From Endomychus coccineus (lineage: Eukaryota; Arthropoda; Insecta; Coleoptera; Endomychidae), in the NCBI GenBank assembly GCA_958510875.1, contig OY294068.1, positions 162,228,388 to 162,292,387 of the forward strand: DNA of 64,000 nucleotides, read 5' to 3'. Positions 11,300 through 23,861 of this stretch are shown in pieces. Both the position numbers and the translations under genes were made by a program. Under the pieces are notes generated by a model that worked only from the letters and a program-made list of their open reading frames with translations, made no database searches and had not been told where the DNA came from. Position 1 is the first letter of the stretch, and each line of letters begins with the position of its first letter.

Positions 11300-11915
11300 A
11301 ATCTTTGTTAAGCAAATCAATTACTTCGGATTAGTTGACAAATTTAATGTGGTTATTAAATTTTTGGTTGTCCACTAGAGTAGTATTTGCTTTTATATTA
11401 TTATTAATCCAATTTTTAGTTTTGTTTTCAAATTGCTTAACTTTTTCTTCTGTTTATTATTATATATAGCTGATGTAACGTTAGTAATCGTCCCTTCAGA
11501 TTGACTACGGTTATTTGAAACACATAATAATACCTATGTTGTTATATTGTTTATTGATACATTGATAGATCGCAATTGTGCAGTAACATAATGGAATAAA
11601 TTCATTAGAATCAAGGACGTGTTGCATACCATGAATAATCTGCTAAATGTTAAGTACTTTTATATTCGTTATTGCTTGGAAAATGTCATCACTGTTCTAG
11701 TACGTTATCCATAACTTTGACATACTATGTGTGGTGGCATATTTCAAACTATATTCTATTCAGAATCTTCTGGAGACATCATCGATTCAATATTGAAATT
11801 GTGAGGATGAGAGGATGTTGCCTTTATTTCTCATAACTGATAACATATTCTGCTAGGCAATCAATCAGTGGCGTAGCTCCCAGCAGCGGTTTCTCCGTGT
11901 AGACAGGGAAGCCAG
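11300..11915. other. AT-rich spacer with a possible hAT-like end
   Basis: CAGTGGCGTAGCT at about 11,868 resembles a hAT terminal repeat, but I find no matching opposite end. Otherwise nothing is recognised. Confidence 0.3.
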
Positions 11916-11919
11916 AGCC

Positions 11920-12640
11920 TACGATACGTGTCAAACCCACAAATAGAAAAATTATATTCAGTTGTAAGAGATGTTAAAGGAGAAAAAAATATCTACATCA
12001 GTTATGAACTACGTATTAATAAAAATAACATCAAGGTAATTTGGAAAAAACTCAATAGTTTTTGTTGCAGATGCAAGAATTTGAATAAAATTAGTCTAGC
12101 GGATAAATTGAAAGCTGATGATTTAAATTTCTATTCTGTTATCGCTGGTCAAATTGTAGTCATCACTAATGAATTAATTGATTTTTACAATCATCATAAA
12201 GTTACCTTTTTTCTTAGTGAAATTACAAATAGAGATATCTGCTGAATTCTAAAAACTGTAAAGTCACAAACAATAGGAATAGATCAAATTGGTATGAAAA
12301 TGATAAATCTAGTTCTTTCGTGTAGTACTGACATATAAGTATATATTATAATGAATACATCTTTTCAGACTGGAAAATTTCCTGAGAATTCTGAGAATCG
12401 GCCGTCATTATACCATGTCCTAAAGTTTCCAATGCCATCGGACTCAATTAATTAACACCTTTGAGCATTCTACCATCTTTCTCAAAAGGAATTGAAAAAT
12501 ATGTTTGCTGAAATTGTTAGATTACCTGGAAATAAATAACATTCCACCATATTATCAATCAGACTTTCGTTGGAATATATTTTAACAAGATTCAAATATT
12601 GCAGTGCATGGCGAAATAATTATTAAGTTTGAATATGCAC
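11920..12640 (+). pseudogene. Non-LTR retrotransposon RT, N-terminal part (relic)
   Basis: The open frame 11,928-12,245 is the linker between endonuclease and RT: ADKLKADDLNFYSVIAG, ELIDFYNHHKVTFFLSEI. After a stop the same frame continues with ILKTVKSQTIGIDQIGMKMI (for the ...SxGxDxIxxxMIK motif), NTSFQTGKFPENSE and, after frame changes, LEINNIPPYYQSDFR (for the ...IIPxxQSGFR block). No YADD box is reached. Relic of a CR1/jockey-like LINE, probably the same broad group as the relics at 41-44 and 47-51 kb. Confidence 0.8.
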
Positions 12641-12806
12641 ATTGTATTCGGAGGGTAACGAAAGTATTCACTTCATACACATAGCATCTGCAACAAAATA
12701 GCTACAGTCATGAAATACAGTACAATAGTTTTTTGAGTCAGTATACGCATCAACCTTGTCATATTCGGTCAAACGAATTAATTTTCAAGAATATTTACAT
12801 ACTATG

Positions 12807-12830
12807 ACTGAACAGAGAGAGAGAGAGAAA
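12807..12830 (+). repeat. (GA)n microsatellite
   Basis: AGAGAGAGAGAGAAAG-type run, short and imperfect. Confidence 0.8.
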
Positions 12831-15026
12831 GTACCCGTTAAGGCACTGTCCTCATCATAGGCTGTGCGAGTTGAAAAAAGATAGCACGATATCAGATAGG
12901 TACCCTACGACACGATAACAACAAAAAGTATACAATGGTCGATATAACTTGCCTTTAATGCTATTGGGGTTCGGTATAGTACCGGTGTTTGGGGTTAATA
13001 ATATTGATATGTATTATTGTTATTGAAACTTGTTTCTATTGTTGCGCTGTAGAATCACAAATGAAAATAAAACTTAATAATAAATCAAAGTGATTCGCCT
13101 GTGTAAAGATAGAATCGGCGACAACTAGTCAATAAGGATGTGGAAGAGCCAAGCAATGTAAGAGATATATAGAAGTTATTAACTTATACCTAAAACAATT
13201 AGAAAGACGACGACTAGATTTTAGTACAAAATAGGCAAACCAAATCATCCTATTATTCCTGATGTGAAAAATATGATTGGCTCACGGGAAATGAATTAAT
13301 GAAAACATTATTTATATGTATTTTACCACAAATTTATTGTTACAAATCTTTTCAACTTCAACAGTTGAACTGTCATTATGAAACGATAACAAAACCGATT
13401 TTAGAACTGATTATAAAAAATTACCTACAGCCCACAGACCGGTTTCCGGTTTCTGCAGATCTATCAATATCACAATTTTTGTACTCTTCTTCATTGAAAA
13501 TAAGAAGAAATATTGCGTGTTTTTAAGTGAAGGTTATATTATGTCACTTTCAAACTAACCGAAAAGTTTTAATAATGACAATGTAGCTCTATTTGCTCAT
13601 TCAACTAAAATTTTATAGAACACATCGTGAATGGTTAATTAGTTACACAATTAATTAGATATTCTCGGAACATTTCAGTAATAGGTAATTAAATATAAGT
13701 AACTTATATAAGTAATTAAAATGTATATTTCAGTAAGATTCAATGTATCGTGAGAGGTGATAAATGACGACACACTTATATATTAAAAGCTGACAACGAA
13801 ACAAAATCTGTAATCAATTGATCATGTGACTTCCCTCACTGTTAATATTGGTTAAGTTGCATAATTATTTAAAATAAGAAAAAAAAGTTGAATGTCCAAC
13901 TTCCTCCGAAGCTAGAACTGAAGGGTGGTGATATGCGAAGTCATTCGCATTGTAACATGATTTGATAAAGCAAGTAGCTACTGATTTTCATTGTGATTTA
14001 CAATAAAATCATTTTTTATAAACAAAATTGTGAAGCTTGTTTCAGTTGAAAGAACAGTATTTTGATGTAAAATATTTCTATTGGAGAAGAACTGTCAACA
14101 ATCTGACGACCTTTGTTTGGTGATAGAATGAAATGCTATAAATATAACCATCAGGTGGGTTATATTACCTGTTTGTTACAAAACACTTCTGATCATATTT
14201 ATTACATTCACGCGTTCTCACGAGTTACATATTTCCATTCGTTCCTCTGGGTATTCTTCTTTATTCGAAATGGATTTCAAATAAGACCGTTTTAAATTAA
14301 ATCTCGCTGTGTCGTTGTCGCTGAAATAATAGAAATCAGATCTATAGAAATGAATGAAGATAAGTGTGTTGTTGATAGGTGTATAGGCCGGTAATCTTCT
14401 GATTTTAACTGAGAAATCGTAAACTAATGTTGATAATGATATGAATCGAATCGGGTTGATACAGGAACAATACGTATTAAAAACGGTCCAGGAAAAAGTT
14501 TCTGGTCATTAATTATATACAAATTAGAGTTGTAACAACTTTTTGTTTTGATCTAAGCAAGTAGTAAATCATTGAGAAGTTCGAAATAAAAAATGTATGC
14601 GTGCGATAGAGATTGCTGTCCACTTAAAGATAGTGCGAGAACTTCTTGTAGCCCATTCAGAACTCCCTTTTGACGTTGCCTTCATATCTATAAATATGCG
14701 ATGGTTGAAGCCGTAACTTTGTCATAATTTATTAAGAGAATTTTTCTTCGTTTTACTAACACTTTATTGTAACAATAACAAAGTCATTGTAAATTATATA
14801 ACTCACAAAGAATAAACGATTCCACGTTTGCTTATATTCAATCGCATTCGATAAACGGTCACGGATCTTCACTTCCCTCACAGTTAATTTTATTGATATA
14901 TTTGAAAACGATTGGATTTGTTTCAAATTGAGCGTTGATAATTATTCATGCAATGAACCTTTAGTACACGGGAAGGGGCGCAAATGTTGAATTTAATGGA
15001 GTATCTATAATATGAGTATTGATAGA
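12831..15026. other. AT-rich stretch, no gene seen
   Basis: Frames at 13,299-13,526 and 14,113-14,295 show no family motif, no splice signals and composition typical of random AT-rich frames. No repeat partner was found. Confidence 0.4.
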
Positions 15027-15034
15027 GTGAAGTC

Positions 15035-15133
15035 CAACGCCGGATTTAGGGGAGGGCAACCGGGGCTACAGGAGCCAGGGGGCCTCCACTCCTTTGTTGC
15101 CCCGAGGCCTGCAGACCTCTAAATCCGGCCCTG
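15035..15133. mobile_element. 99-bp hAT-type MITE with perfect 8-bp duplication
   Basis: Flanked on both sides by GTGAAGTC (15,027-15,034 and 15,134-15,141). Ends are CAACGCCGGATTTAGG and, on the opposite strand, CAGGGCCGGATTTAGAGG, an inverted pair with few mismatches. The 8-bp duplication and CA(G)..GCCGGATTTAG ends fit the hAT superfamily. Too short to code for anything. The intact duplication implies a fairly young insertion. Confidence 0.9.
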
Positions 15134-15523
15134 GTGAAGTCAAAATACATAAATACGTACTAATTTTCGCAAATAGCAGGATTTTAATTTAATCTCCTTA
15201 CTTTGTAGGTGCATTAAATACTCTTGAAAACGTTGAAATATTCTGGGGTGTTAATATTCGTGAGTTGGGAACTAATGTATTGAGAATATTGAAATTTCCA
15301 AAAGAAATATGATATTCGACCTGTAAGGCAACATCTGCTGTTTGTGATTTATTATTTACGATGTAAAATGTTGGTGTTTAGTTTACATACAATATTATTC
15401 GAATCGAAATGGATCTTTCTGCAATATGCAACCAGTAATACATTACTGAACGACCACTGTCGCAGCCTAGTCGCTGTTATGACTCACAATCATGCGCATT
15501 CATTCAATAGTAGGTGGAGTTAG

Positions 15524-15590
15524 TATCAGTTGTGAAAACACCTACGGGAATAGGTGAATGTGCTGTGTTCTCGGTCGAATTACCGCAAAA
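15524..15590 (+). promoter_or_regulatory. Candidate initiator and 5' UTR
   Basis: TATCAGTTGTG (Inr-like TCAGT, A+1 at 15,528) lies 63 nt upstream of the ATG of the candidate first exon. No TATA box is seen at -30; the upstream region has CATGCGCATT. The placement is plausible for an arthropod Inr promoter but is inference. Confidence 0.35.
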
Positions 15591-15656
15591 ATGTTGCGAA
15601 TTTTGACTTTTAAATTTGTGTTCTATGTAGTTTACGTATGTATTAATCAAGCCGCA
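15591..15656 (+). CDS. Candidate first coding exon encoding a signal peptide
   Basis: CAAAAATG gives a good start context. The 22 codons begin MLRILTFKFVF and continue with a hydrophobic stretch to ...INQAA, ending exactly at a consensus splice donor GCA|GTAAGT (15,657). This is what a first exon of a secreted or membrane protein looks like: a positive residue early, an 11-14-residue hydrophobic core, and small residues (AA) at the end for cleavage. Without the splice the frame hits TAG six codons later. Exon 2 is not recognised within the window, so the protein family is unknown. This is one of two possible host-gene pieces; chance occurrence cannot be excluded. Confidence 0.45.
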
Positions 15657-15662
15657 GTAAGT

Positions 15663-18138
15663 ATCCTCACATAGTCATCACCGGAATATAATTTTTCTGT
15701 TATTTAATACACGTTTAGATCGCATGAGTTATGGTGGGTAACATTGATTTTTAGTTTGTTTCTATAGATATGTTTATGTATTCTGTTACTTATACAATAA
15801 CTGAACAAAGGCTGTTCCCGGTGAACTGTCGCTCATTTTATTGACATAGCAATTAGTAGGGTCAATGAGTTTGATATTAGCAAATTGTAATAATGGTTAC
15901 CATTTGAAAAATTGCCGGATCGCTAATGCATATCATGAAAAACAACTATACGTCCCATTTTTGCCTAAATATAAACAAGGAAACAGTTATTTACCGAAAT
16001 GTAATTCAATGGTAATTATGAAACAAATTTTTGGACTCGTTCTGACTGCATAATAGTACTTGATATTTGAATTATTTTGAATAGGTACCACAATTGAAAA
16101 ATTATTGTTTTAAATTAAAATAGTATTTAATTTTAATAATTATCACTATTATTGTAAAGTCGTTTTGTGAAAATTTCTCTATTATTTTGATTGTATTGAT
16201 AAGTGCATAACATACATAATGTAGATTACATAAAAAAAATTCGCATAGGGAATGTCTGAGTAAATACATACTAACATCATTTCCCTTATTACGAACATCC
16301 GAATCAGGAAATGATTAAATGTAGGCGTCGATGAGAAACGACTCTCCAGTACTCCAGTAGGTACTATAGTTTTATTTTCAAGTAGATACTAATGAAACCC
16401 TAGAAAAAAAAGGTTTCAATATAGACTCAACATAAAATCGCAAATATACTCTGAAACGACATTAATAATTTAGTTACCTAAATAACTTTTGACAGAAAAA
16501 ATATTGTATCTTCCAACACAAATTCTTGGACAAAATAAGAATATTCATAAATAAAATAACAATTACCTACAAAAAAGGATTTTTATTAAATCATGGCAAT
16601 AAAAATTAAAAGGAAATTGAATATATGTACATACTTTGGGCCCATACTAATATTTAATAATACTAAAGCATATTTTGGCAACTAAAAATTTTTCATAGAT
16701 TGTATATTTCAGATATTTTCCAAAAATGCTTTTTTTTGTAATTACTTCATACTCTGACGAAATGGCAAAATTGTCGTAAAACTACTGAGATTACCATCTA
16801 TCATCATGGCTTTAGGCTATATTTGATTTTATAGGAATTATACAAATCCCATTCATAACGAATAATAATGAAGCAACCATAACAAATTACCAACTAGCAT
16901 TTACATCTTAGAAAGATAAAAGCTAAGATAAGTAATTAACAATAATTGTAACAGACCATCATACAGCGCAAATAAAACGAGAGTTTTAATAAAAAAATTA
17001 TGATGTAATTTGTTTGACAACGATGACGTCATTGTTTTATCGATGATGTTAGATAATTAGAAAACAACACTCAAGACACCAGTTCATTATGTATGTATCT
17101 AAGATTTCTTCCAGAGATACTCAATTTGTTCCATAATCGACAAACTGTATGAATGTTTCTTATGGAACTACTCAGCTATAGACTGTTCGCTGTAAGAAAA
17201 CAATGACGACATATCGACATAGCTGAAGGCAATTCAGTGTTTTCATTGAAAACACGTAACCATTTTTTAAACAAAATAAATATTAAATCAAATAATACAA
17301 TTTATTTGTAAATAGTGAAATATGTTAGTAAATTAAATTGATAGTACTTACCAAAAACCAAAAACAAAATAAATTTTGTTATTGAACGCACTTATTCAAT
17401 GACAAAAAGCAAGTGAATGGTAGAAGGATCATTTCCAGCTTAATTTTTTTCGTGGGCTTACTTGAAAAATTAACGTTCAGCTTCAAATCGATATTATTTT
17501 TCGTATTGTGATGTTAAATCATTATCAAAATCTTCAAATCAATGCACCATTTCCAAATCTACTTTCGATAGTCTCAGTAACAGTATTATATAGGAGGATG
17601 AATATAATATTTCAACAGATATTCAAGTCGAGTCCATTACGTAAGGTATTGAATTTCCTCTTTAGTTGAACGAAGTTACACCGAGGGGAAGTTTAAAGAC
17701 CATATTATTGAGAAGATTCAGATTCGGTTACATCTTGCATAATATTTAAGTCAAATATTTTAGCTAGTAAAAATCTAGAAAAACTTTTACCACAGGAATT
17801 TCGAGCTCCATGCGAGAAATAAGTACTCAATCTTTTTTCTCCTGGTTTATTTTAATTTGAAAGTTTATTAAATAAAGTTCTAGCTGAATTTTGCATTTTC
17901 ATCACCATAGGAACAAGGAAAATAATTATACTTTTAATGTCTTATAAAAACAAATCGCACAGGAATATTCTAGTTTCACAAAGGTATTTTCGACCTATCC
18001 AGAAAAGTTTCCGTTCAAGGTAATATCGCGAAAAACAAATTTTTACTAGTAAAAAAATGCTTCATGATTGCGGCTTCACCTATTCTTCGAGTATCTCAAA
18101 GAAGGAATATCTTAGAGCAGTTAGTTTTTGTTGTTCAT
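15663..18138. other. AT-rich stretch, possible intron of the preceding exon
   Basis: No frame with a motif. The 62-codon frame at 15,865-16,053 is unremarkable. If the 15.6-kb exon is real this would be intronic on the plus strand. No transposon ends recognised. Confidence 0.35.
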
Positions 18139-18210
18139 TCTTTGAGAAAATCGAAGGACAGATGAAGCCGCTATCGTAAAAAAGGAACATCTTGAGCAGT
18201 GGATTCTTCT

Positions 18211-18310
18211 TTGAGTAGTTGTTCCTTCTTTGAGTAGTTGTTCCCTCTTTGAGTAGTTGTTCCTTCTTTGAGTTGTTGTTCCTTCTTTGAGTAGTTGTTC
18301 CTTCTTTGAG
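18211..18310. repeat. 19-bp minisatellite, five units
   Basis: Units of TTGAGTAGTTGTTCCTTCT start at 18,211, 18,230, 18,249, 18,268 and 18,287, with one- or two-base differences, followed by a partial unit at 18,306. On the minus strand it reads as a low-complexity Thr/Asn/Lys frame (18,080-18,370), which I do not regard as a gene. The flanks share the motif GAGAAAATCGAAG on both sides (18,144 and 18,308). Confidence 0.9.
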
Positions 18311-18689
18311 AAAATCGAAGAACGGGTAAAGTCGCGGCATTACATGCTTTATAAAAATATAAACCGGCACTTTACAGGGTCACACAACTTTAATCACTTA
18401 TATTTCTAAGAGAATTCATGTAATAATTTTGTTATATTAGAAAAATTAACTACCTCCAATCTCCTATATTAATTTAAATAGAAGATAAGCATGTAAAAAT
18501 AAATGAAAGATGAACAGTTATTTTGATATTTTATGACTATAACGCACTATGTATAATTAAAACATATTCTGCAAAACTGCAAAATACTATTATTAAATTT
18601 TGAATGAGCATGTAAAATCAATAATAAAAATGTGAATTCTAGTATCAAAATATTATTATTTTGTAGCATTATTTTTTAACTACCTTACC

Positions 18690-19500
18690 ATCTGCTGAGA
18701 TGTATTTCCAAATCAGAAAATTTGGTTTTTTCGACATTTTCACGTTTGCAATAAAATACCGTTGTGAAGTTCGAAAATAGCTCGAAATTCCTAAGGTAAG
18801 TTTTTCTTAGTACTTATATTTAACGTAGATACCTGCTGAGATATCTTACGTTAAAAAAATCAGTTTTCCTCGATTTTCTCTTAAACGGAAAATCTTCTGA
18901 ACTGCTCGAAAATACCGTTGAGAAGCTCGAAATTCCTGGGCTCAATTTTTTTCTAATACATATATTCAATGTAGCTCCCTGCTGAGATATAGTACGCTGA
19001 AAAAAATAGTTTTTCGCGGATTTGTCTTGGAAGGAGAATCTACTAGACAGCAAGAAAATACCGTTAAGACGCTCGAAAATATATTGCTAAAAAATATCTG
19101 GACAAAACGTTTTTTTAGTACTTATATTTAATGTAGATCCCTGCTGAGGTTTATTACGCTAGCATTCTCTCGATTCTCTCTGTAACGAAAATTTTTTTGG
19201 ACAACTCTAAAATACCGTTGAGTAGCTTGAAAATTGTTCGAAATTCCGGGTCTAAAAGTACTTACTTATATTTAGTGTAGCTTGCTGAGTTATTTTACGC
19301 TAGCAAAAAAAAGAGTTTTTCGCGATTTTCTGTTACACGGAAAATTTCCTGGACAGCTAGAAAATACCGTTGTGAATGAAGCTCGAAAATAGCTAGAAAT
19401 TTCCGGGCTAAAAGCTTTCCTGATACATATCTTTAAAGTATCTTTCTGCTGAGATTGTAAAGGTGGAAAAACCTCGAAATTCATGTGCTAAAATTTTTTC
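18690..19500. repeat. Tandem array of ~150-bp units
   Basis: The landmark CTGCTGAG recurs at about 18,693, 18,833, 18,981, 19,141, 19,284 and 19,446, i.e. spacings of 140-162 bp. Each unit carries, in order, TTACGCT, TTTTTCGCGATTTTCT-like, GGAAAAT, AAAATACCGTTG, GCTCGAAAATAGCTCGAAATT and TACTTATATTTAATGTAG. Units differ by many substitutions and small indels. Two minus-strand frames (18,820-19,053; 19,290-19,484) share the pattern TVFSS...NFP..RKSRKT simply because of the repeat. Satellite-like or internal tandem part of a larger element. Confidence 0.8.
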
Positions 19501-19907
19501 AAGTATCGACGTTTGACTGGGTAAAATATTTGATTTATAATATTTACAATAGACTTAACTAAACGTTTTAAAAGCAGGTTTGGAAAATTAATCTGTATAG
19601 TGTGTATAGCTTCAAATTTATGTCATTTATTTGTATTAAATGCGGTTCTGGGTATTGAATTTGCTGTTATTACCTGAAGTCACATTGACCATTGTCGTTT
19701 TCTCCTTTGTCTTTAAAATTCTACACATGTGCTTAGTTCACTTGTGATTTTATTGAGACACTCAGTAGTAAAGCTGCAGCCACTCTGTCACTAACGGCAG
19801 TGATAGGAAGATACGTCCCACCATGTTCACGTTCCCCTTCAAATAATTCATTGTTGAGGATGCATGATGTTAGCTTCAGAATTTTCGCAGTTTACACAGC
19901 ACAAGAC

Positions 19908-21555
19908 CAGTGGCAGCTCGTGAACTTTTTAAGAGAGGAGGCTGGACATAAAACGTTTTTGTAAAAATATACTCTATTCAGCTAATAAATTTAACCTTTG
20001 CACAGCGACCGTACCAGCTACTTCAGTGACAAAATTAATTGTTGCCAAGCAAGAACCAACGTAGAGGTGTAGAGTTTCTCTTGGCAAACAATTTTTTTGT
20101 TCGTTTTTTTTTCTTTGGATTTTTGATATTTTTTCTTTTTCTTTGAAATTTTTCATATTTTGTTTTTTTTATTATTTTTATCAACTTTTTTTATATATTA
20201 ACGGTATTCTACGGTCTTTAGTTTGCGAAAAATGATCAATTATATTATCATAAAATGTATCATTTTGTTTTAAGTGTTTTACTAAATCTTTTTCAATAGA
20301 TATCGAACTAACATTGTATAAACGATTTTGGCCCATTGTATTTCGCATGTAAGTTTTAATTCGTTTGAGAGTAGAAAATGATCTCTCCACCGATGCCGAC
20401 GTGACAGGAATGGTGACTGTCAAACAAAGTAAATTATAAAACTGAGGTAAAACTTGTTGCAAATCATTGTCTATCATATATTATATCATATCGGCGTGAA
20501 TGTCGTACTGGTCTAAAATATCTTTATCCTAGTAGGTATATAACCCATAATTCATTGTGCAGTGTTATTTTATCAAAAAATTTATATTTTAGAACTAAGT
20601 TATCTAAAAGTGTATTGGGAAACTCTTTTGAAAAAGATTCGAAAAATCTTCTATTCGTCAAGTCGAAAAACTTCAATTCATGTAAATCGGAAAATCGAAT
20701 CTCAATTTGACATTTAATAGTATCTAAAATTTCATAAAAAAAGTTGTTTATAATGTAGTTTCTTGTCTACCAAATTATATGTTTTCCTCCTTTAACAATA
20801 TTCTGTTTATCGGTTGATTTAAACTTAATACTCGATGTAATATGTTCCTGCGATTTTTCATGTCTGTCTATACCACGAGCTAAATTTTTCAAATCATCAT
20901 AACCCGAGTGCCCCCAACATGAAGTTGTATCAGATGTAAATAGCAAGCAATATAATTTATTGTATATTTCGATTTTGAAACATACCTGTCATCACTAATC
21001 CTTTCAAATCCGGTAAAGGCCGTTTATTTTTAAAAACACTTTTCTGTAATATGTTAATCCACTAAATGGGATTTCTAAGAAGTCCGCAACTGCACATTTT
21101 AACGTTAAATAGCTCACGGAACAGATAAATTATAACTTAACCTTACTTCGGGTCGCGAAACAAAAACAATAACTGACGAAGCACATGTCTCGTGTCGCCG
21201 CCTCGCAGCTCGCAAGGCAGGAAGTAATCGTATTTCGACCGAGTGCGAACGAGAAGCTAGCCTACAGCGGATGTTGCCATATCCGCTGTTTTACTCTATT
21301 TGGCAGTTGGACTGGTTGGAAAAACGGCAACTGTGTTGACCACACGTATTTAGCGTTTGAGATATATAGAGAATCTAGCCTCTGGCCACTGTTGCCAGAT
21401 TGAAAATAACTACTGAGAATGAGGAATTAATTGTAAAATTTAAAGAATTATCAGAGAAACAGGAAATAAAAAGGAGAATGATCATTAAGATAAATTGATG
21501 AGGAGGTTGATGAGGAGGCTGTGCCTCCTTAGCCTCCTTCGAGGAGCCGCCACTG
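19908..21555 (-). mobile_element. hAT transposon, internally deleted, with intact 8-bp duplication
   Basis: Flanked by identical CACAAGAC (19,900-19,907 and 21,556-21,563). Terminal inverted repeats start CAGTGGC(A/G)GCTC; sub-terminal GAGGAGGCT repeats occur at both ends. At 1,648 bp it is shorter than an autonomous element with a transposase of several hundred residues, so an internal deletion is likely. It contains a degraded transposase on the minus strand (20,181-20,930). Confidence 0.92.
20181..20930 (-). pseudogene. hAT transposase relic (ZMYM1-like type)
   Basis: Minus strand. The 5' part reads LFTSDTTSCWGHSGYDDLKN followed by IDRHEKSQEHI, the TTF-type zinc-binding block of ZMYM1-like hAT proteins. 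It then jumps, after a stop, to HELKFFDLTNRRFFESF and LHNELWVIY. The last frame (20,181-20,477) has the C-terminal dimerisation domain: LLCLTVTIPVTSASVERSF followed by STLKRIKTYMRNTMGQNRL. The central catalytic domain is missing, matching the short length of the element. Non-functional as a transposase. Confidence 0.88.
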
Positions 21556-21563
21556 CACAAGAC

Positions 21564-23860
21564 TTACATGACGGTCGAATTAGTGTCCTGAGAAATTTTT
21601 CTTTGAGCTCAGGAGATACGAACTATATTTAATTGACTATCAAATAAGCCATCCGTTTCAAAATAAAAACATCGATTTTCAACTGCTTCATCAGTTAACG
21701 ACAGTATAATGTGTATTTTATCCAACCACCTCAAAAATCAATTCAAGGTTGCACATTGCGGTATCACCTTAGTCGCACCATTTTGTGCTATGAATTTATT
21801 GTATTCATCAAACGATGACATGGCATTCAGTTGACATTTACATTATTTTGCAACATAATATATTACATCGTATATAATTAGAAAGTTTTATGGGAATCTT
21901 CATATTTCGGTAATTCCTGTAACAACGATAGCTCGTTCACCATACAAATATGTTTCCATTCTTGAAAATTGATTAAAAGCTCGTTGTTCTCCTGGTGGAA
22001 CTTCCGAATGTCCAGTCTTGAAAATATCTCAATTATGTCAATCTGCTCGGTATTGATTAACTGGCTCACTGCAATTTCCGAGATTACGACTCGCGTCTGT
22101 GATGGCTCACTTTTGCTGCCTTCCCAAGCCAGCACAGTACCAAACAACTAGGAGTGCCTTCGGGGAGGTGCAAGTCACTGTTTGGGGGGGTCGATACTAA
22201 TGGCACTCCAAACTAGTCATCGTGGCAAGATTGGGGCTTTGCCCAGATTTAGTATAATTCGAGCTCTCCAGGGTGGCTTCGACTTCCGCTTTGGTGGACT
22301 CTGGAGAATTTATATTACGACACCGTTGGTTTAATGCCGTCAGTACGTACATAACTTGTGACGCTCGCCATCCCTTCCCGTTTGGATACGTCCGTATACC
22401 CACCATCCACATCAGGGTTGGAGGTGGTTCACCCTGAGCCCACTTCTTCCTACTAGCAAGGAGCAACGGCAGGATGTTGTGTTTTTTTATCCCGGTTTTG
22501 ATTGTAATGTCCGGTGGTTCCTCACCAATGAAAACTATAGCCGCCACTAGGGTTTTTCTGAGAGTCCCCGATGTTCCTCTGAAGCTCGGTATTACTCTCC
22601 TTCAATATCTAATCTGACTAATCTTTCAAAGCCTTCAGAATCACAAATTGAAGGTTTAAACAATGAACTTGTATAATTTTCTTGAAATGACACTTCTAGT
22701 TGGTAGATCCTGATGTCAAGAAATTGCCGACTGACACCATCTCTTTGGCTTTCTGAAATCACTAAACGTGAAGTTCCATCATATCTCCATCAATCAAAAG
22801 AGATAATCCGAAAAATGTGTAGAAGCTTCAATTACGTATTTCGCTAACCAGTACACACTCTTAACAAAGGAAAATGGGATTCCATTTGAAATTGAGATTC
22901 ATCGCAATCTTCAATATACAAGGTGATTCCTTTATTGCCAAAACTATAGCTGTCTAGAAGCTGTACGAGATATTATAGGGATATATGCTAAATGTGTGTG
23001 GTTGGTTCCCTTAGTGATTGATCAAAATGTGGGAATGATCGGAAAATAATATTGTTAAGGCCAATAGCCATTAAAGTATTTGTAGGTTTCAAATAGCTGT
23101 TTTATGAACACTAGTACATAATTGTTCTATATACTATGGTATAAGTTGAGGGGGAGAAACAGGCTCTAATATTATTATTGCCGTATGTGCGAGTCTATGT
23201 AAAAGGCAGTCAACTTCCATTGCATTTTCAAGACGGTACTTAAGCATTTAAATACAGTCCACATATAGAATTGACAACAAATATTTCAGCGGCATTTCCA
23301 AAACTCTATGTACGAGATTATACAGGATGTTCAGTAAAGAATGGGCAATGCTTCAGGAATCTCTTGTACCAAAATAAGGTGATTCAAGTAAATTCACCTC
23401 TAAATTTTTCCTTCCTTAACAAGTTATTCGACTGAAACATTTCTTGTTTTACGATGATTCATTTAATTTTTGGATAATTGTACTCAAATTTTGGGTACAA
23501 GTTTTTTGGTTGATACATAAGAATATCTGCTCGTTTTCTTGTGCTAAATGCATAGCCCCCATGTCAGTCTTATTTCCTTGAGATTATTTTGAGGACAGTG
23601 ACTTGTGAAAATGATGTTATTTTGAAACAGCGGTAGATTTGGTTGAAAAATCTCTAGATCGATCTAGACTAGAAAGACTTTATCATTATTATCTGGCAAA
23701 ACCGAACTAGAAACAAGTGAATGTATTACTATATTCATTTGTATCTCGATTCTTACATTGGTTCGGTTTTGCCCTCAACTAGTTTAAGTTCGAGAAATCT
23801 GTCAATGTGGTACATTGTTTGACTTCTTAGTGGGACATCTATTCATAGATGGCGTTAAAT
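21564..23860. other. Unassigned stretch, GC-richer block at 22.1-22.6 kb
   Basis: A minus-strand frame of 116 codons (22,197-22,547) and another of 89 codons (21,878-22,147) sit in a locally GC-richer block, which may be a decayed retroelement. I recognise no motif. Around 22,918 (ACAAGGTGATTCC) and 23,322 (TACAGGATGTTCAGTAAAG) there are ends resembling the CAGGGTGT-type terminal repeats found elsewhere here. I cannot pair them into complete elements. Confidence 0.35.
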
Positions 23861-23861
23861 A

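Noticed and set aside
11868..11880. A hAT element starting CAGTGGCGTAGCT
   Set aside because: No matching inverted end or 8-bp duplication could be found.
18211..18310. Regular repeats that could suggest a CRISPR array
   Set aside because: Units are directly adjacent 19-mers without spacers, in clearly eukaryotic DNA.
18080..18370. Protein-coding frame rich in TTQRRNN
   Set aside because: It is a translation of the 19-bp minisatellite.
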